A stretch of DNA of 8,823 nt, taken from positions 1-8,823 of the forward strand of contig CAYNOQ010000100.1 of NCBI GenBank assembly GCA_964398855.1. Direction: 5' to 3'. The notes under the pieces were generated by a model that was given only the letters and a program-made list of their open reading frames with translations, was not told the DNA's origin and ran no database searches. The first letter of the stretch is position 1; each line of letters begins with the position of its first letter. The DNA comes from Mariniphaga sp964398855 (lineage in GTDB: Bacteria > Bacteroidota > Bacteroidia > Bacteroidales > Prolixibacteraceae). The translations under genes were made by a program, and so were the position numbers. Shown piece after piece: positions 1 through 7,398 of the stretch.

Positions 1-1430
1 AAGAGATTGAATTTGAGCGCGGTATTGCCGCTGCTGAAAAAGAGCTGACCCTGCCCGACGAACCCAACGGCACGGAAGTGATTTTTAAACCCGATCTGGA
101 AGTGTTCAGTAACTACCACTACATCAGCGATTATGTGGTGAATATGGTGAAGTATTACACTTTCCTGAATGCCGGGCTAACCATAGAATACAACGGACAG
201 CGGTTCTATTCCCGCAACGGACTTCACGATCTTCTTGAAGAAAACATGGACGAAGATCCGTTGTATCCCATAATTCATCTCAGAGGCGATGACATTGAGA
301 TTGCAGTAACCCACGGACACAGATATGGCGAAGATTACTACTCTTTTGTGAACGGTCAGCACACCACTCAGGGAGGCACTCATCTTCAGGCGTTCCGCGA
401 GGTTTACATAAAAACCATCCGTGATTTTTACAAGAAGGATTTTGAACCTTCCGACATTCGCGCATCCATTGTGGCTGCTGTCAGTATAAAAGTGGAAGAA
501 CCTGTTTTTGAGTCGCAGACCAAAACAAAACTGGGTTCAAGAGATATGGGACCGGACGGACCTACTGTGCGCACGCACGTGGCAAACTTCGTTCAGAAAG
601 AGTTGGATAACTATCTTCACAAGCATCCCGATGTTGCAGAAATTCTGCTCAAGCGGATTACCGATTCGGAACGGGAGCGAAAAGCGATTTCGGGAATAAA
701 GAAACTGGCAAGGCAGCGGGCAAAAAAAGTGAGCCTGCACAACAAAAAACTTCGCGATTGCCGCATCCATTTCAGCAGTAACCACGAGCGCGCAGATGAG
801 TCGTGCATTTTCATCACCGAAGGTGATTCTGCCAGCGGCTCCATCACAAAGTCGCGGGATGTGAACACCCAGGCTGTCTTCAGCCTTCGCGGAAAACCGC
901 TGAACACCTACGGGCTGACAAAAAAAGTGGTTTATGAAAATGAAGAATTTAACCTGCTGCAGGCTGCGCTGAATATTGAAGAGAGCATCGATGACCTTCG
1001 TTACAATAAAATTATCATTGCAACCGATGCGGATGTTGACGGAATGCACATTCGGCTGCTGCTCATAACCTTTTTCCTGCAGTTTTTCCCAGAACTCATC
1101 CGGAAAGGGCATGTCTATATTCTGCAAACTCCCCTTTTCAGGGTCAGAAACAAGCAGAAAACCTACTATTGCTATTCGGAAACAGAAAAACAGGAAGCCG
1201 TTGAAAAGCTGAAAGGAAAACCTGAAATTACCCGGTTTAAGGGATTAGGCGAAATTTCCCCCGATGAATTTAAAAACTTCATTGGTGATGATATGCGGCT
1301 CGATCCGGTTTTAATGAAAAAACATGAGCCGGTGAGCCAGATGCTGGAATTTTATATGGGGAAAAACACGCCTGACCGTCAGGATTTTATCATTGATAAT
1401 TTGTATGTGGAAAAGGATGAAGTTGCCTGA
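1..1430 (+). CDS. parE: DNA topoisomerase IV subunit B (ParE), 5'-truncated by window edge
   Basis: This is the ATPase/TOPRIM subunit of the type IIA topoisomerase that decatenates and relaxes DNA, working as a heterotetramer with ParC. The frame is open from position 3 to the TGA at 1428-1430, so the gene enters from the left. A GTG at 78 is internal, because family-like sequence (NGTEVIFKPD) runs through it. About 475 codons are visible. The missing part is the GHKL ATP-binding region, roughly 150 residues if the usual length near 620 holds. The transducer motif SFVNGQHTTQGGTH lies at about 342-383. The TOPRIM catalytic EGDSASGS has its Glu at 819-821, DADVDG is at 1026-1043, and RFKGLGE lies near 1230-1255. 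ParE rather than GyrB is chosen because parC follows 18 bp downstream, the TOPRIM domain has no large insert, and the sequence resembles Bacteroidota ParE. Family assignment is very secure; ParE over GyrB is likely. Confidence 0.95.
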   Translation, partial: EIEFERGIAAAEKELTLPDEPNGTEVIFKPDLEVFSNYHYISDYVVNMVKYYTFLNAGLTIEYNGQRFYSRNGLHDLLEENMDEDPLYPIIHLRGDDIEIAVTHGHRYGEDYYSFVNGQHTTQGGTHLQAFREVYIKTIRDFYKKDFEPSDIRASIVAAVSIKVEEPVFESQTKTKLGSRDMGPDGPTVRTHVANFVQKELDNYLHKHPDVAEILLKRITDSERERKAISGIKKLARQRAKKVSLHNKKLRDCRIHFSSNHERADESCIFITEGDSASGSITKSRDVNTQAVFSLRGKPLNTYGLTKKVVYENEEFNLLQAALNIEESIDDLRYNKIIIATDADVDGMHIRLLLITFFLQFFPELIRKGHVYILQTPLFRVRNKQKTYYCYSETEKQEAVEKLKGKPEITRFKGLGEISPDEFKNFIGDDMRLDPVLMKKHEPVSQMLEFYMGKNTPDRQDFIIDNLYVEKDEVA

Positions 1431-1448
1431 GTTTAACAATCGATTTGC

Positions 1449-3785
1449 ATGTCTGTAGAGGAATTAAATAACGATATAGCCAACGAGCAGCAAGGGAGTG
1501 AACCGGATGGTATAAAGGAGGAGATTACCTATTTGCCGGGGATGTACCGGAACTGGTTTCTGGATTACGCATCCTATGTGATTCTTGAACGGGCAGTCCC
1601 TTATGTAAACGACGGTTTGAAGCCTGTTCAGCGCCGTATTATGCATGCCATGCGCGAGATGGATGACGGGCGGTATAACAAAGTGGCAAACATCATCGGG
1701 CAGACCATGCAATATCATCCCCATGGTGATGCATCTATTGGTGAAGCCATTGTGCAGCTCGGGCAGAAGGAGTTGCTCATTGACACCCAGGGAAACTGGG
1801 GAAATACTCACACCGGAGACGGAGCAGCGGCGCCCCGCTACATTGAGGCGCGATTGTCGAAGTTTGCCCTTGAAGTGCTCTTTAACCCGAAAACTACGGA
1901 GTGGAAGCTATCCTACGACGGACGTAAAAATGAGCCGGTAACCCTTCCCGCAAAATTTCCTTTGCTGCTGGCACAGGGAGTTGAAGGAATTGCCGTGGGG
2001 TTAGCATCAAGAATTTTCCCGCACAACTTTAACGAACTTCTCGACGGCTGCATTGCCTATCTGAAAGGCGAGGAGTTTGAACTGCTGCCTGATTTTCCGG
2101 GCGGCGGGCTTGCCGATTGCAGCAGATACAACGATGGCTTGCGCGGCGGTGCAGTGAAAGTGCGTGCAAAAATTGAAAAGCAGGACAACAAAACTCTGGT
2201 CATCACCGAACTTCCCTACGGAAAAACAACCACAACGCTCATCGAGTCAATTATTAAAGCCAACGAAAGAGGCAAAATCAAAATCAGAAAAATTGACGAC
2301 AACACAGCGGGAAATGTGGAGATTCTGATTCATCTCAACTCCGGCGTTTCGTCTGATAAAACCATTGATGCGCTCTACGCTTTTACCGATTGCGAAGTTT
2401 CCATTTCGCCAAATGCCTGCATAATTGAAAACGACAAGCCCCATTTTATTGGAGTTTCCGAGATTTTGAAGCATTCTGCCGACAGCACCCTGCAACTGCT
2501 CAAATTAGAGTTGGAAATCAGAAAAGGAGAGCTGGAAGAAGCGTGGCATTTCGCATCGCTTGAGAAAATTTTTATTGAAGAGCGGATATATAAGGACAAA
2601 AAGTTTGAGGATTCGGAAAATATGGATCAGGCGGTTGCACACATCGACAAGCGCTTAGAGCCGTGGAAACCCAGGTTTAAACGGGAAATCACCCGTGAAG
2701 ATATTCTCCGGCTGATGGAAATCCGCATGGCGCGAATCCTTAAATTCAATACCGACAAAGCTTCCGAAAATATTCTTGCCATTGAAGAGGAAATCGAAAA
2801 AATCAAGAAGAATATTGAGCAGATTGTTCCCTACACCATTCAGTGGTTCACCTATCTGAAAGAGAAATATGGCAAAGGGCGCGAGCGTAGAACCGAAATC
2901 AGGAGTTTTGAAAATATTGTGGCGGCAAAAGTTGCGGTGAGAAATGAAAAACTTTATGTTGACCGCAAGGAGGGCTTTATGGGATTCGGACTGAAAAAAG
3001 ATGAATATGTGTGTGATTGCTCTGATATAGATGATATTATCGTATTCCGCCGTGACGGAACCTATTTCGTAACTAAAGTTACCGAAAAGGCGTTCATCGG
3101 TAAGAATCCGCTTCACATAGCAGTTTTCAAGCGGGATGACGAACGCACCATATATAATGTAGTTTACCGCGACGGAAAAACCGGCTACTCCTACATGAAA
3201 CGCTTTTCTGTTACGGGCGTTACGCGCGACAGAGAGTATGATGTAACGAAAGGAACTCCCGGTTCGCGAATTGTCTATTTTTCGGCAAACCCCAACGGTG
3301 AAGCCGAAACTTTGAAAATTTTGCTGAAACCAAAAGCACGACTGAAAAAGGTGGCTTTTGAAGTTGATATGGCAGAACTTGCAATCAGGGGACGCCAGGC
3401 AATGGGGAATATTCTCACCAAACACGAAGTGTTTAAAATTTCGCTCAAGGAAAAAGGAGTTTCTACGTTAGGAGGACGAAAAATCTGGTTTGATGAAGAT
3501 GTTTTGCGACTGAATGCCGATAACCGCGGCAAATATCTGGGCGAATTTTCCGGCGAGGACAATATTCTCGTTATCTACAAAAACGGCGAGTTTGAGCTGC
3601 GGAATTTTGATCTCAGCAACCATTTTGATACAGGGATTCTCTCGATTGAAAAATTTGANNNNNNNNNNNNNNNNNNNNNNNNNNNNNNNNNNNNNNNNNN
3701 NNNNNNNNNNNNNNNNNNNNNNNNNNNNNNNNNNNNNNNNNNNNNNNNNNNNNNNNNNGGTGAAGGGCAGATGTCGCTGTTTTAA
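1449..3785 (+). CDS. parC: DNA topoisomerase IV subunit A (ParC), interrupted by assembly gap
   Basis: This is the DNA-cleaving subunit partnering ParE. The winged-helix/tower part shows ASYVILERAVP near residue 41, YHPHGDASIGEA at 89-100 and the cleavage tyrosine Tyr131 in AAAPRYIEARL (codon 1839-1841). A coiled-coil region follows at about 330-480, then a C-terminal beta-pinwheel from about 510, with a degenerate GyrA-box-like GRQAMGN at 648-654. The frame is intact for 736 residues, then runs into 100 N (3659-3758). After the gap it continues as GEGQMSLF and TAA; a short ending in LF is familiar from Bacteroidota ParC. The apparent 778 residues is therefore only a nominal length. The ATG at 1449 gives a normal N-terminal extension of about 30 residues before the conserved core. 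Lying 18 bp after parE, it is surely cotranscribed with it. The position matching GyrA Ser83 is Ala95. Confidence 0.95.
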   Translation: MSVEELNNDIANEQQGSEPDGIKEEITYLPGMYRNWFLDYASYVILERAVPYVNDGLKPVQRRIMHAMREMDDGRYNKVANIIGQTMQYHPHGDASIGEAIVQLGQKELLIDTQGNWGNTHTGDGAAAPRYIEARLSKFALEVLFNPKTTEWKLSYDGRKNEPVTLPAKFPLLLAQGVEGIAVGLASRIFPHNFNELLDGCIAYLKGEEFELLPDFPGGGLADCSRYNDGLRGGAVKVRAKIEKQDNKTLVITELPYGKTTTTLIESIIKANERGKIKIRKIDDNTAGNVEILIHLNSGVSSDKTIDALYAFTDCEVSISPNACIIENDKPHFIGVSEILKHSADSTLQLLKLELEIRKGELEEAWHFASLEKIFIEERIYKDKKFEDSENMDQAVAHIDKRLEPWKPRFKREITREDILRLMEIRMARILKFNTDKASENILAIEEEIEKIKKNIEQIVPYTIQWFTYLKEKYGKGRERRTEIRSFENIVAAKVAVRNEKLYVDRKEGFMGFGLKKDEYVCDCSDIDDIIVFRRDGTYFVTKVTEKAFIGKNPLHIAVFKRDDERTIYNVVYRDGKTGYSYMKRFSVTGVTRDREYDVTKGTPGSRIVYFSANPNGEAETLKILLKPKARLKKVAFEVDMAELAIRGRQAMGNILTKHEVFKISLKEKGVSTLGGRKIWFDEDVLRLNADNRGKYLGEFSGEDNILVIYKNGEFELRNFDLSNHFDTGILSIEKFXXXXXXXXXXXXXXXXXXXXXXXXXXXXXXXXXXGEGQMSLF
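3659..3758. other. Assembly gap of 100 N inside parC
   Basis: There are exactly 100 consecutive N. A round 100 is the usual placeholder for a scaffold join of unknown size, so the true number of missing bases is not given. The sequence before it is ParC beta-pinwheel. The sequence after it is a plausible ParC C-terminus that happens to stay in frame across 100 N. Confidence 0.97.
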
Positions 3786-3974
3786 GTGCGAAAATTCGTT
3801 TTGTAGTATTCCATTGTTTTGAACTATTTCGGTTTAATTCAGTTTGAATGCAAAACAGCAACAAATTTTAGCGACTGTGAATAACTTTAGAGATTTGGAA
3901 ACAGAGAAGTTTTGCATAAGATATTTGTCAGGATTAATCTGTTGAAAAATTCCGGTTAACAAAGAATTGAAGCA
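3786..3974. other. Intergenic spacer parC-aroK, 189 bp
   Basis: AT-rich non-coding sequence. I see no RNA gene and no good hairpin terminator for parC; CGAAAATTCG followed by TTTT near 3790-3804 has too small a loop. Two imperfect Bacteroidota-type promoter candidates are present: TTTG at 3818-3821 with TCAGTTTG at 3839-3846, and TTTG at 3894-3897 with GATATTTG at 3920-3927. Transcription of aroK therefore probably starts here, although read-through from parEC cannot be excluded. Confidence 0.6.
3894..3927 (+). promoter_or_regulatory. Possible aroK promoter (Bacteroidota sigma-ABfr type)
   Basis: TTTG at 3894-3897, then 22 bp, then GATATTTG at 3920-3927. The latter differs from the -7 consensus TAnnTTTG at one base. 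It would give a leader of roughly 45 nt before aroK. The spacing is slightly long and AT-rich sequence makes chance matches common. A second weak candidate lies at 3818-3846. Confidence 0.3.
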
Positions 3975-4481
3975 ATGAGAATCTATCTGATAGGATATAT
4001 GGGAAGCGGTAAGTCCACGCTGGGGCGCAGATTGGCTGAACATGCCGGGCTACAGTTTGTGGATATGGATCATTATATTGAGCAGCGCAACTGCAAAACG
4101 ATTCCAAAGATTTTTGCCGAAGAAGGGGAGACGGAATTTCGCAATAAGGAGCGAAAAGCTTTGGAGGAAGTTTCTGCATTTTCCGATGTGGTTATTGCAA
4201 CCGGCGGCGGCGCTCCCTGCTTTTTTGACAATATCGATTTTATGAACCGCACCGGGAAAACCATTTTTCTGAATATTGACCCCGATATTTTGGCTGCCAG
4301 ACTGATGCAATCCAAAACAGAAAGACCGCTGATTAAAGGAAAATCAAAAGAAGAGTTAGTGCAGTTTATTGATGAAACATTGAAAATCAGAAACCGGTTT
4401 TATTCACGTGCGCATTTTCAGATAACGCAACCCGACATTGACCTGCATGATGTGATGCAGATGCTTGAGCAAAAAGCATAA
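3975..4481 (+). CDS. aroK: Shikimate kinase
   Basis: Cytoplasmic enzyme that phosphorylates the 3-hydroxyl of shikimate with ATP, the fifth step of the chorismate pathway to aromatic amino acids. The length of 168 residues is usual for the family. The Walker A loop GYMGSGKST is at residues 7-15. DMD at 30-32 provides the Mg/shikimate aspartates, and Arg56 (EFR) is the expected shikimate-binding arginine. The GGG loop is at 77-79, the lid arginine is Arg117 in TERPLI, and the C-terminal substrate arginine is Arg139 in IRNRFYSRAHF. All key residues are present, so it should be active. The ATG at 3975 directly precedes the beta-strand leading into Walker A, as in homologues. The upstream bases are A-rich (AACAAAGAATTGAAGCA) without a strong Shine-Dalgarno. 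It stands as a single gene between parC and a convergent operon. No shikimate-pathway neighbour is visible. Confidence 0.96.
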   Translation: MRIYLIGYMGSGKSTLGRRLAEHAGLQFVDMDHYIEQRNCKTIPKIFAEEGETEFRNKERKALEEVSAFSDVVIATGGGAPCFFDNIDFMNRTGKTIFLNIDPDILAARLMQSKTERPLIKGKSKEELVQFIDETLKIRNRFYSRAHFQITQPDIDLHDVMQMLEQKA

Positions 4482-4485
4482 AAAA

Positions 4486-4530
4486 CGAAAGCCATCTCCC
4501 GCAAAGGAAAATGGCTTTTATTTCATTTCA
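4486..4530. terminator. Bidirectional intrinsic terminator between aroK and secG
   Basis: AAAGCCAT (4488-4495) and ATGGCTTT (4511-4518) form a perfect 8-bp stem around a 15-nt loop that may gain two more G-C pairs. On the plus strand the stem is followed by TTTTATTT. On the minus strand it is followed by CGTTTTTTATG. It fits termination of aroK and, in the opposite direction, of the secG operon, in the 63-bp space between the two stop codons. Confidence 0.8.
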
Positions 4531-4544
4531 ATGTAATCAGTTTG

Positions 4545-4907
4545 TTACTCTTCCGAAGGTACTGCCGGCAATTCATCTCCGGCGCCTGCTTCCGGCGCAG
4601 TTGTCGGGAAGTTTGGAATCTGAAGCGGATCGGCAACCGACTCAATCTGTTCGCGCACGCGCGACTGATCCTGTGTCATCTTTTCGCGTGGGATAAATGC
4701 CGTGCCAATAATGGAAAGCGCCAGCAGTGAACCTGCCAGAACCCAGGTTGCCTTTTCCAGAAAGTCGGTGGTTTTGCGAACGCCCATAATCTGGTTGGAT
4801 GCCTGAAAATTACTGGCTAAACCGCCGCCTTTTGAATTTTGAACCAGTACGATGAGTACCAGTAAAATACAAACTATAAATATTAATACCGTAATCAGAG
4901 TGTACAT
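4545..4907 (-). CDS. secG: Preprotein translocase subunit SecG
   Basis: Small inner-membrane subunit of SecYEG that stimulates SecA-driven export. The first transmembrane segment covers about residues 2-22. The SecG signature LVQNSKGGGLASNF follows, and the second transmembrane segment covers about residues 54-72. A polar, acidic, Pro/Ala-rich tail of roughly 45 residues ends in PSEE. E. coli SecG is about 110 residues; 120 is ordinary for Bacteroidota, where a variable hydrophilic tail is common. The start codon at 4907 lies directly before the first helix and is preceded by an A-rich stretch (GCAAAATAAA) instead of a Shine-Dalgarno. It is the last gene of the minus-strand operon, 10 bp after the TPR gene, and ends at the shared hairpin terminator. 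The assignment rests on topology plus the signature loop and is firm. Confidence 0.94.
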   Translation of the reverse strand: MYTLITVLIFIVCILLVLIVLVQNSKGGGLASNFQASNQIMGVRKTTDFLEKATWVLAGSLLALSIIGTAFIPREKMTQDQSRVREQIESVADPLQIPNFPTTAPEAGAGDELPAVPSEE

Positions 4908-4917
4908 TTTATTTTGC

Positions 4918-5520
4918 TTAAATATTTTTTAAATTTTCGATTTCTTCAATCCGGGCTGCAAAGTAAATACTTTTTTCCGGATATTTCAAGCTTAATTTTT
5001 TAAAAGCTTCTAACGCCTTGTCGTATTTTTTCTGTTCTAAATAAATGGTAGCAAGCGTTTCGGTGATTAGCTCATCGCTTTCGCTTGCCGACTGAGATGT
5101 TAATTTATTGCCAATTTCTTTTGAAATTTCATCGGGAGATTTTGCCTCAATTTTTCCAGCTGTGCGGGCAGATGCAAGAAACTTGTCAATAAGGCTTTCT
5201 CCTTCTGACGGTTCCTCTCTATCTTCAATAGCGTATTCAACGCTCACCGGATAATCCGGTTCGTAGCCGGCAGATGGCTGTTCCGCTGCGGAGTTCAGGA
5301 ATTTATAGAGCTGCTTTCTGTCGGGGAGAAGTGATGCCGTTCTGTTCAGTTCTGCCTCAAATTCCGGATCACCCGACTCTTTCATACTTTTCAGACGGAG
5401 CATAAGCGCTGCCTGAAAATAGGGAAATTCGGAAGTAATTTGATGAAATTTTCCCGATAAATCCTTGTCTGAAAGGAGAATCGGATTTTTCAAAAGGTTA
5501 TAAAAACTTTCTTTTTGCAT
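4918..5520 (-). CDS. Conserved TPR-containing protein of unknown function (lptE-secG intergenic gene)
   Basis: A soluble, charged protein of 200 residues with no signal peptide or membrane segment, so probably cytoplasmic. The N-terminal 75 residues look helical (FYNLLKNPILLSDKDL, FPYFQAALMLRLKSMK). An acidic, probably disordered stretch lies at about 82-115 and carries a short LIDKFLASA motif. A single TPR-like helix pair follows at about residues 150-180 (TETLATIYLEQKKYDKALEAFKKLSLKYPEK), with a trailing helix. I recognise this arrangement from Bacteroidota, where a TPR protein sits between lptE and secG, but I know no demonstrated function. It begins 2 bp after lptE and ends 10 bp before secG, so translation is probably coupled. 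The position suggests a role in envelope biogenesis or protein-protein contacts, which is inference only. Confidence 0.88.
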   Translation of the reverse strand: MQKESFYNLLKNPILLSDKDLSGKFHQITSEFPYFQAALMLRLKSMKESGDPEFEAELNRTASLLPDRKQLYKFLNSAAEQPSAGYEPDYPVSVEYAIEDREEPSEGESLIDKFLASARTAGKIEAKSPDEISKEIGNKLTSQSASESDELITETLATIYLEQKKYDKALEAFKKLSLKYPEKSIYFAARIEEIENLKNI

Positions 5521-5522
5521 AA

Positions 5523-6038
5523 TTACCAGTTTGCAAGTGTTGCATTAAAAATATCTTCGGTGAGCTTGCTGATGATTTCAGGAACCAGCCCGTCTTCTAC
5601 AGCGCTCAGGGAACTGGTGCTGTCAAAATCTTCGAAAGCGGTAAAGGTCTGTTCCTTGCTTTGGTCAGGCTCAATGTTGTTTGTGAATTTTACCCGTACC
5701 GAAATCGTCAGCCGGTTCAGCGCTGCCATATCCTCTTTTTGGATAGCCATCGGGCGCACTTCATAACCGGTAATCTGCCCCTCAAAAATCAGATCGCCAT
5801 CTTCGGCAAGTTCGTTTAGTGATGTCTGTCGCTGTAGTTTTTCACGCAGCGCTTCCGTAAATGACTGACTGAGTGTTGGATTGATCAGCCGCGCACGGTT
5901 GGGGAAATAATAGACCGAATAGGTTTTTACCTGCGGAGAGATATTTGCACCGGTAAAGGAGTAGGAGATTCTGCACGAGTAAACCGTACCGGCAACAAGA
6001 ATTACCAACAACCCAATCAGAAAAATCAGCTTTCTCAT
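5523..6038 (-). CDS. lptE: LPS-assembly lipoprotein LptE
   Basis: Outer-membrane lipoprotein expected to plug and assemble the LptD barrel that delivers LPS to the cell surface. An N-terminal hydrophobic segment (residues 4-19) ends in a lipobox-like VYSC with Cys22 as the likely lipidated residue; Tyr at -2 is somewhat unusual. The mature part starts RISYSFTGANISP and contains the YFPNRARLINPTLSQSFTEALREKL region and the GDLIFEGQITGYEVRP strand typical of the Bacteroidota LptE family. The 171-residue length is normal. It starts 3 bp after the sigma-54 activator and ends 2 bp before the TPR gene, inside a tight operon. Distant sequence similarity to E. coli LptE means the name rests mainly on family resemblance and gene order, but both agree. 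Confidence 0.9.
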   Translation of the reverse strand: MRKLIFLIGLLVILVAGTVYSCRISYSFTGANISPQVKTYSVYYFPNRARLINPTLSQSFTEALREKLQRQTSLNELAEDGDLIFEGQITGYEVRPMAIQKEDMAALNRLTISVRVKFTNNIEPDQSKEQTFTAFEDFDSTSSLSAVEDGLVPEIISKLTEDIFNATLANW

Positions 6039-6041
6039 CCC

Positions 6042-7271
6042 TTATCCTTTAATGTTGTGTTCTTTAATTTTCCGGTAGAGCGTGCGCTCGGAAATTCCCA
6101 GCTCCTCGGCGGCATTTTTGCGTTTTCCGTTATGCTTTTGGAGCGCTTTTTTAATCATCTCGATCTCTTTTTCCTCTAAAGAAAGTGATTCTTCAATCAC
6201 CTCTTCGGTGTCCTGAATGTGCCTTTTGTCAATATGCGGAATGGGAATCGGCTGTGCAGATTGCTCCCGCGGAGTAAAGCTGATATCTTCCGAATCATAC
6301 AAATCGCGGATAATTTGCTCCTGATCAGCTGAAACAACCGGCTCTCCCTTTTCCATGATGTCAAGCACTAACTTTTTCAGGTCAGTCATATCCTTTTTCA
6401 TGTCGAAAAGGATTTTATACAGAATTTCGCGCTCGTTTGAAAAGCCGGCTTCATCTTTTCTTGAAAGCAGCGCCGGCAGATTTTTTGACGAAATGGAAGG
6501 CAGGTAGCGCTTGAGCACCTCTTCTGAAAGCTCGCGGTTCTGTTCGATAATGGATATCTGTTCGGTTATGTTTTTCAGCTGCCTGACATTGCCGGGCCAG
6601 CGGTAATTTTCAAGTAAAATCCTCGCTTCATCATTCAGGCGAATGGGCGGCATTCTGTATTTTTCAGCAAAATCACGGGCAAACTTCCTGAATAGCAGAT
6701 GTATATCTTCAGGGCGGTGGCGCAGCGGAAGAATATTCACGGGAACGGTGTTCAGCCGGTAGTAAAGGTCTTCCCTGAATTTTCCGGCTTGTATAGCTTG
6801 TGGAATATCCACATTGGTGGCGGCAATAATCCGCACATCGGTTTTAATAACCTGCGAAGAACCTACGCGGATAAATTCTCCGGTTTCAAGTACCCTCAGC
6901 AGGCGAACCTGTGTTGCCAAAGGCAGTTCACCGATTTCATCCAAAAAAATCGTGCCTCCGTCAGCCTCCTGAAAATAGCCTTTGCGGTCAGATAGCGCTC
7001 CGGTAAAAGAACCCTTTTCGTGCCCGAAAAGCTCCGAATCAATTGTACCTTCGGGTATTGCGCCACAGTTAACGGCAATATATTTTCCATGCTTACGGCT
7101 TGAAAACTGATGAATTATCTGGGGGAAAACCTCTTTTCCGGTTCCGCTCTCGCCGGTAATCAAAACCGAAAGATCGGTAGGAGCCACCTGAACCGCTACT
7201 TCAATAGCCCTGTGCAGCCCGGGCGAATTCCCGATTATCTCAAACCTCTGCTTAATATTCTGGATATCCAT
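6042..7271 (-). CDS. Sigma-54-dependent transcriptional activator (AAA+ with Fis-type HTH, no receiver domain)
   Basis: Bacterial enhancer-binding protein that uses ATP to open promoters held by sigma-54 RNA polymerase. The AAA+ domain starts almost at residue 1. Walker A GESGTGKE is at 40-47, the sigma-54 contact loop is GSFTGA at 87-92 (the usual form is GAFTGA), and Walker B FLDE ends with Asp111-Glu112. The conserved RWPGNVRQL lies near residue 230. A linker with a probable coiled coil (about 275-305) leads to a Fis-type helix-turn-helix in the last 45 residues (NAAEELGISERTLYRKIKE). There is no receiver, PAS, GAF or other sensory domain, so the input signal is unknown. At 409 residues it matches the short Bacteroidota family usually found next to lptE. 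It heads the operon. A perfect TAnnTTTG element lies 29 bp upstream, so its own expression looks sigma-70-type rather than sigma-54-dependent. Confidence 0.93.
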   Translation of the reverse strand: MDIQNIKQRFEIIGNSPGLHRAIEVAVQVAPTDLSVLITGESGTGKEVFPQIIHQFSSRKHGKYIAVNCGAIPEGTIDSELFGHEKGSFTGALSDRKGYFQEADGGTIFLDEIGELPLATQVRLLRVLETGEFIRVGSSQVIKTDVRIIAATNVDIPQAIQAGKFREDLYYRLNTVPVNILPLRHRPEDIHLLFRKFARDFAEKYRMPPIRLNDEARILLENYRWPGNVRQLKNITEQISIIEQNRELSEEVLKRYLPSISSKNLPALLSRKDEAGFSNEREILYKILFDMKKDMTDLKKLVLDIMEKGEPVVSADQEQIIRDLYDSEDISFTPREQSAQPIPIPHIDKRHIQDTEEVIEESLSLEEKEIEMIKKALQKHNGKRKNAAEELGISERTLYRKIKEHNIKG

Positions 7272-7299
7272 ACCTGTTTCGTGTTCAATAATAAAAATA

Positions 7300-7307
7300 C
7301 AAATTTA
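7300..7307 (-). promoter_or_regulatory. -7 promoter element for the sigma-54 activator/lptE/secG operon
   Basis: Read on the minus strand this is TAAATTTG, an exact match to the Bacteroidota -7 consensus TAnnTTTG. It ends 29 bp before the start codon at 7271, giving a leader of about 20-25 nt. I do not see a clear TTTG at the -33 distance, so support rests on the -7 box and its placement. Confidence 0.55.
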
Positions 7308-7398
7308 CAACTTTTTGGCGGCATTATTTCCTGTGCCTTTTATTTAATCATTTATTGGCAGATGTGCAAATCGCGGCGACACTATTTTCGGCTGCCGG

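Noticed and set aside
819..842. EGDSASGS in ParE instead of the common EGDSAGGS
   Set aside because: Catalytic Glu and Asp are intact, and the variant appears usual for Bacteroidota ParE, so it is not a defect.
537..1127. 196-codon minus-strand open frame inside parE
   Set aside because: Fully antisense to a well-conserved topoisomerase gene, with no recognisable domain; a shadow of the coding strand.
1514..1543. Strong Shine-Dalgarno-like AAGGAGG followed by an ATG at 1541, a possible later ParC start
   Set aside because: The spacing of about 19 bp is too long, the ATG would cut into the start of the conserved core (GMYRNWFLDYASYV), and other genes here do not rely on Shine-Dalgarno sites.
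1968..1982. TGGCAC...TTG inside parC as a sigma-54 site
   Set aside because: The spacing is off by one, the downstream GC is missing, and it lies in the middle of a coding region.
2655..3425. 256-codon minus-strand open frame inside parC
   Set aside because: Antisense to the parC tower and pinwheel regions, with no family resemblance; explained by codon bias of the real gene.
3787..3805. CGAAAATTCG then TTTT after parC as a terminator
   Set aside because: A four-pair stem would leave a two-base loop, which cannot form a stable hairpin.
7356..7369. TGGCA...TGCAAA as a sigma-54 (-24/-12) promoter upstream of kdsB
   Set aside because: The GG-to-GC distance is three bases too short for sigma-54 binding; the minus-strand alternative nearby is three bases too long.
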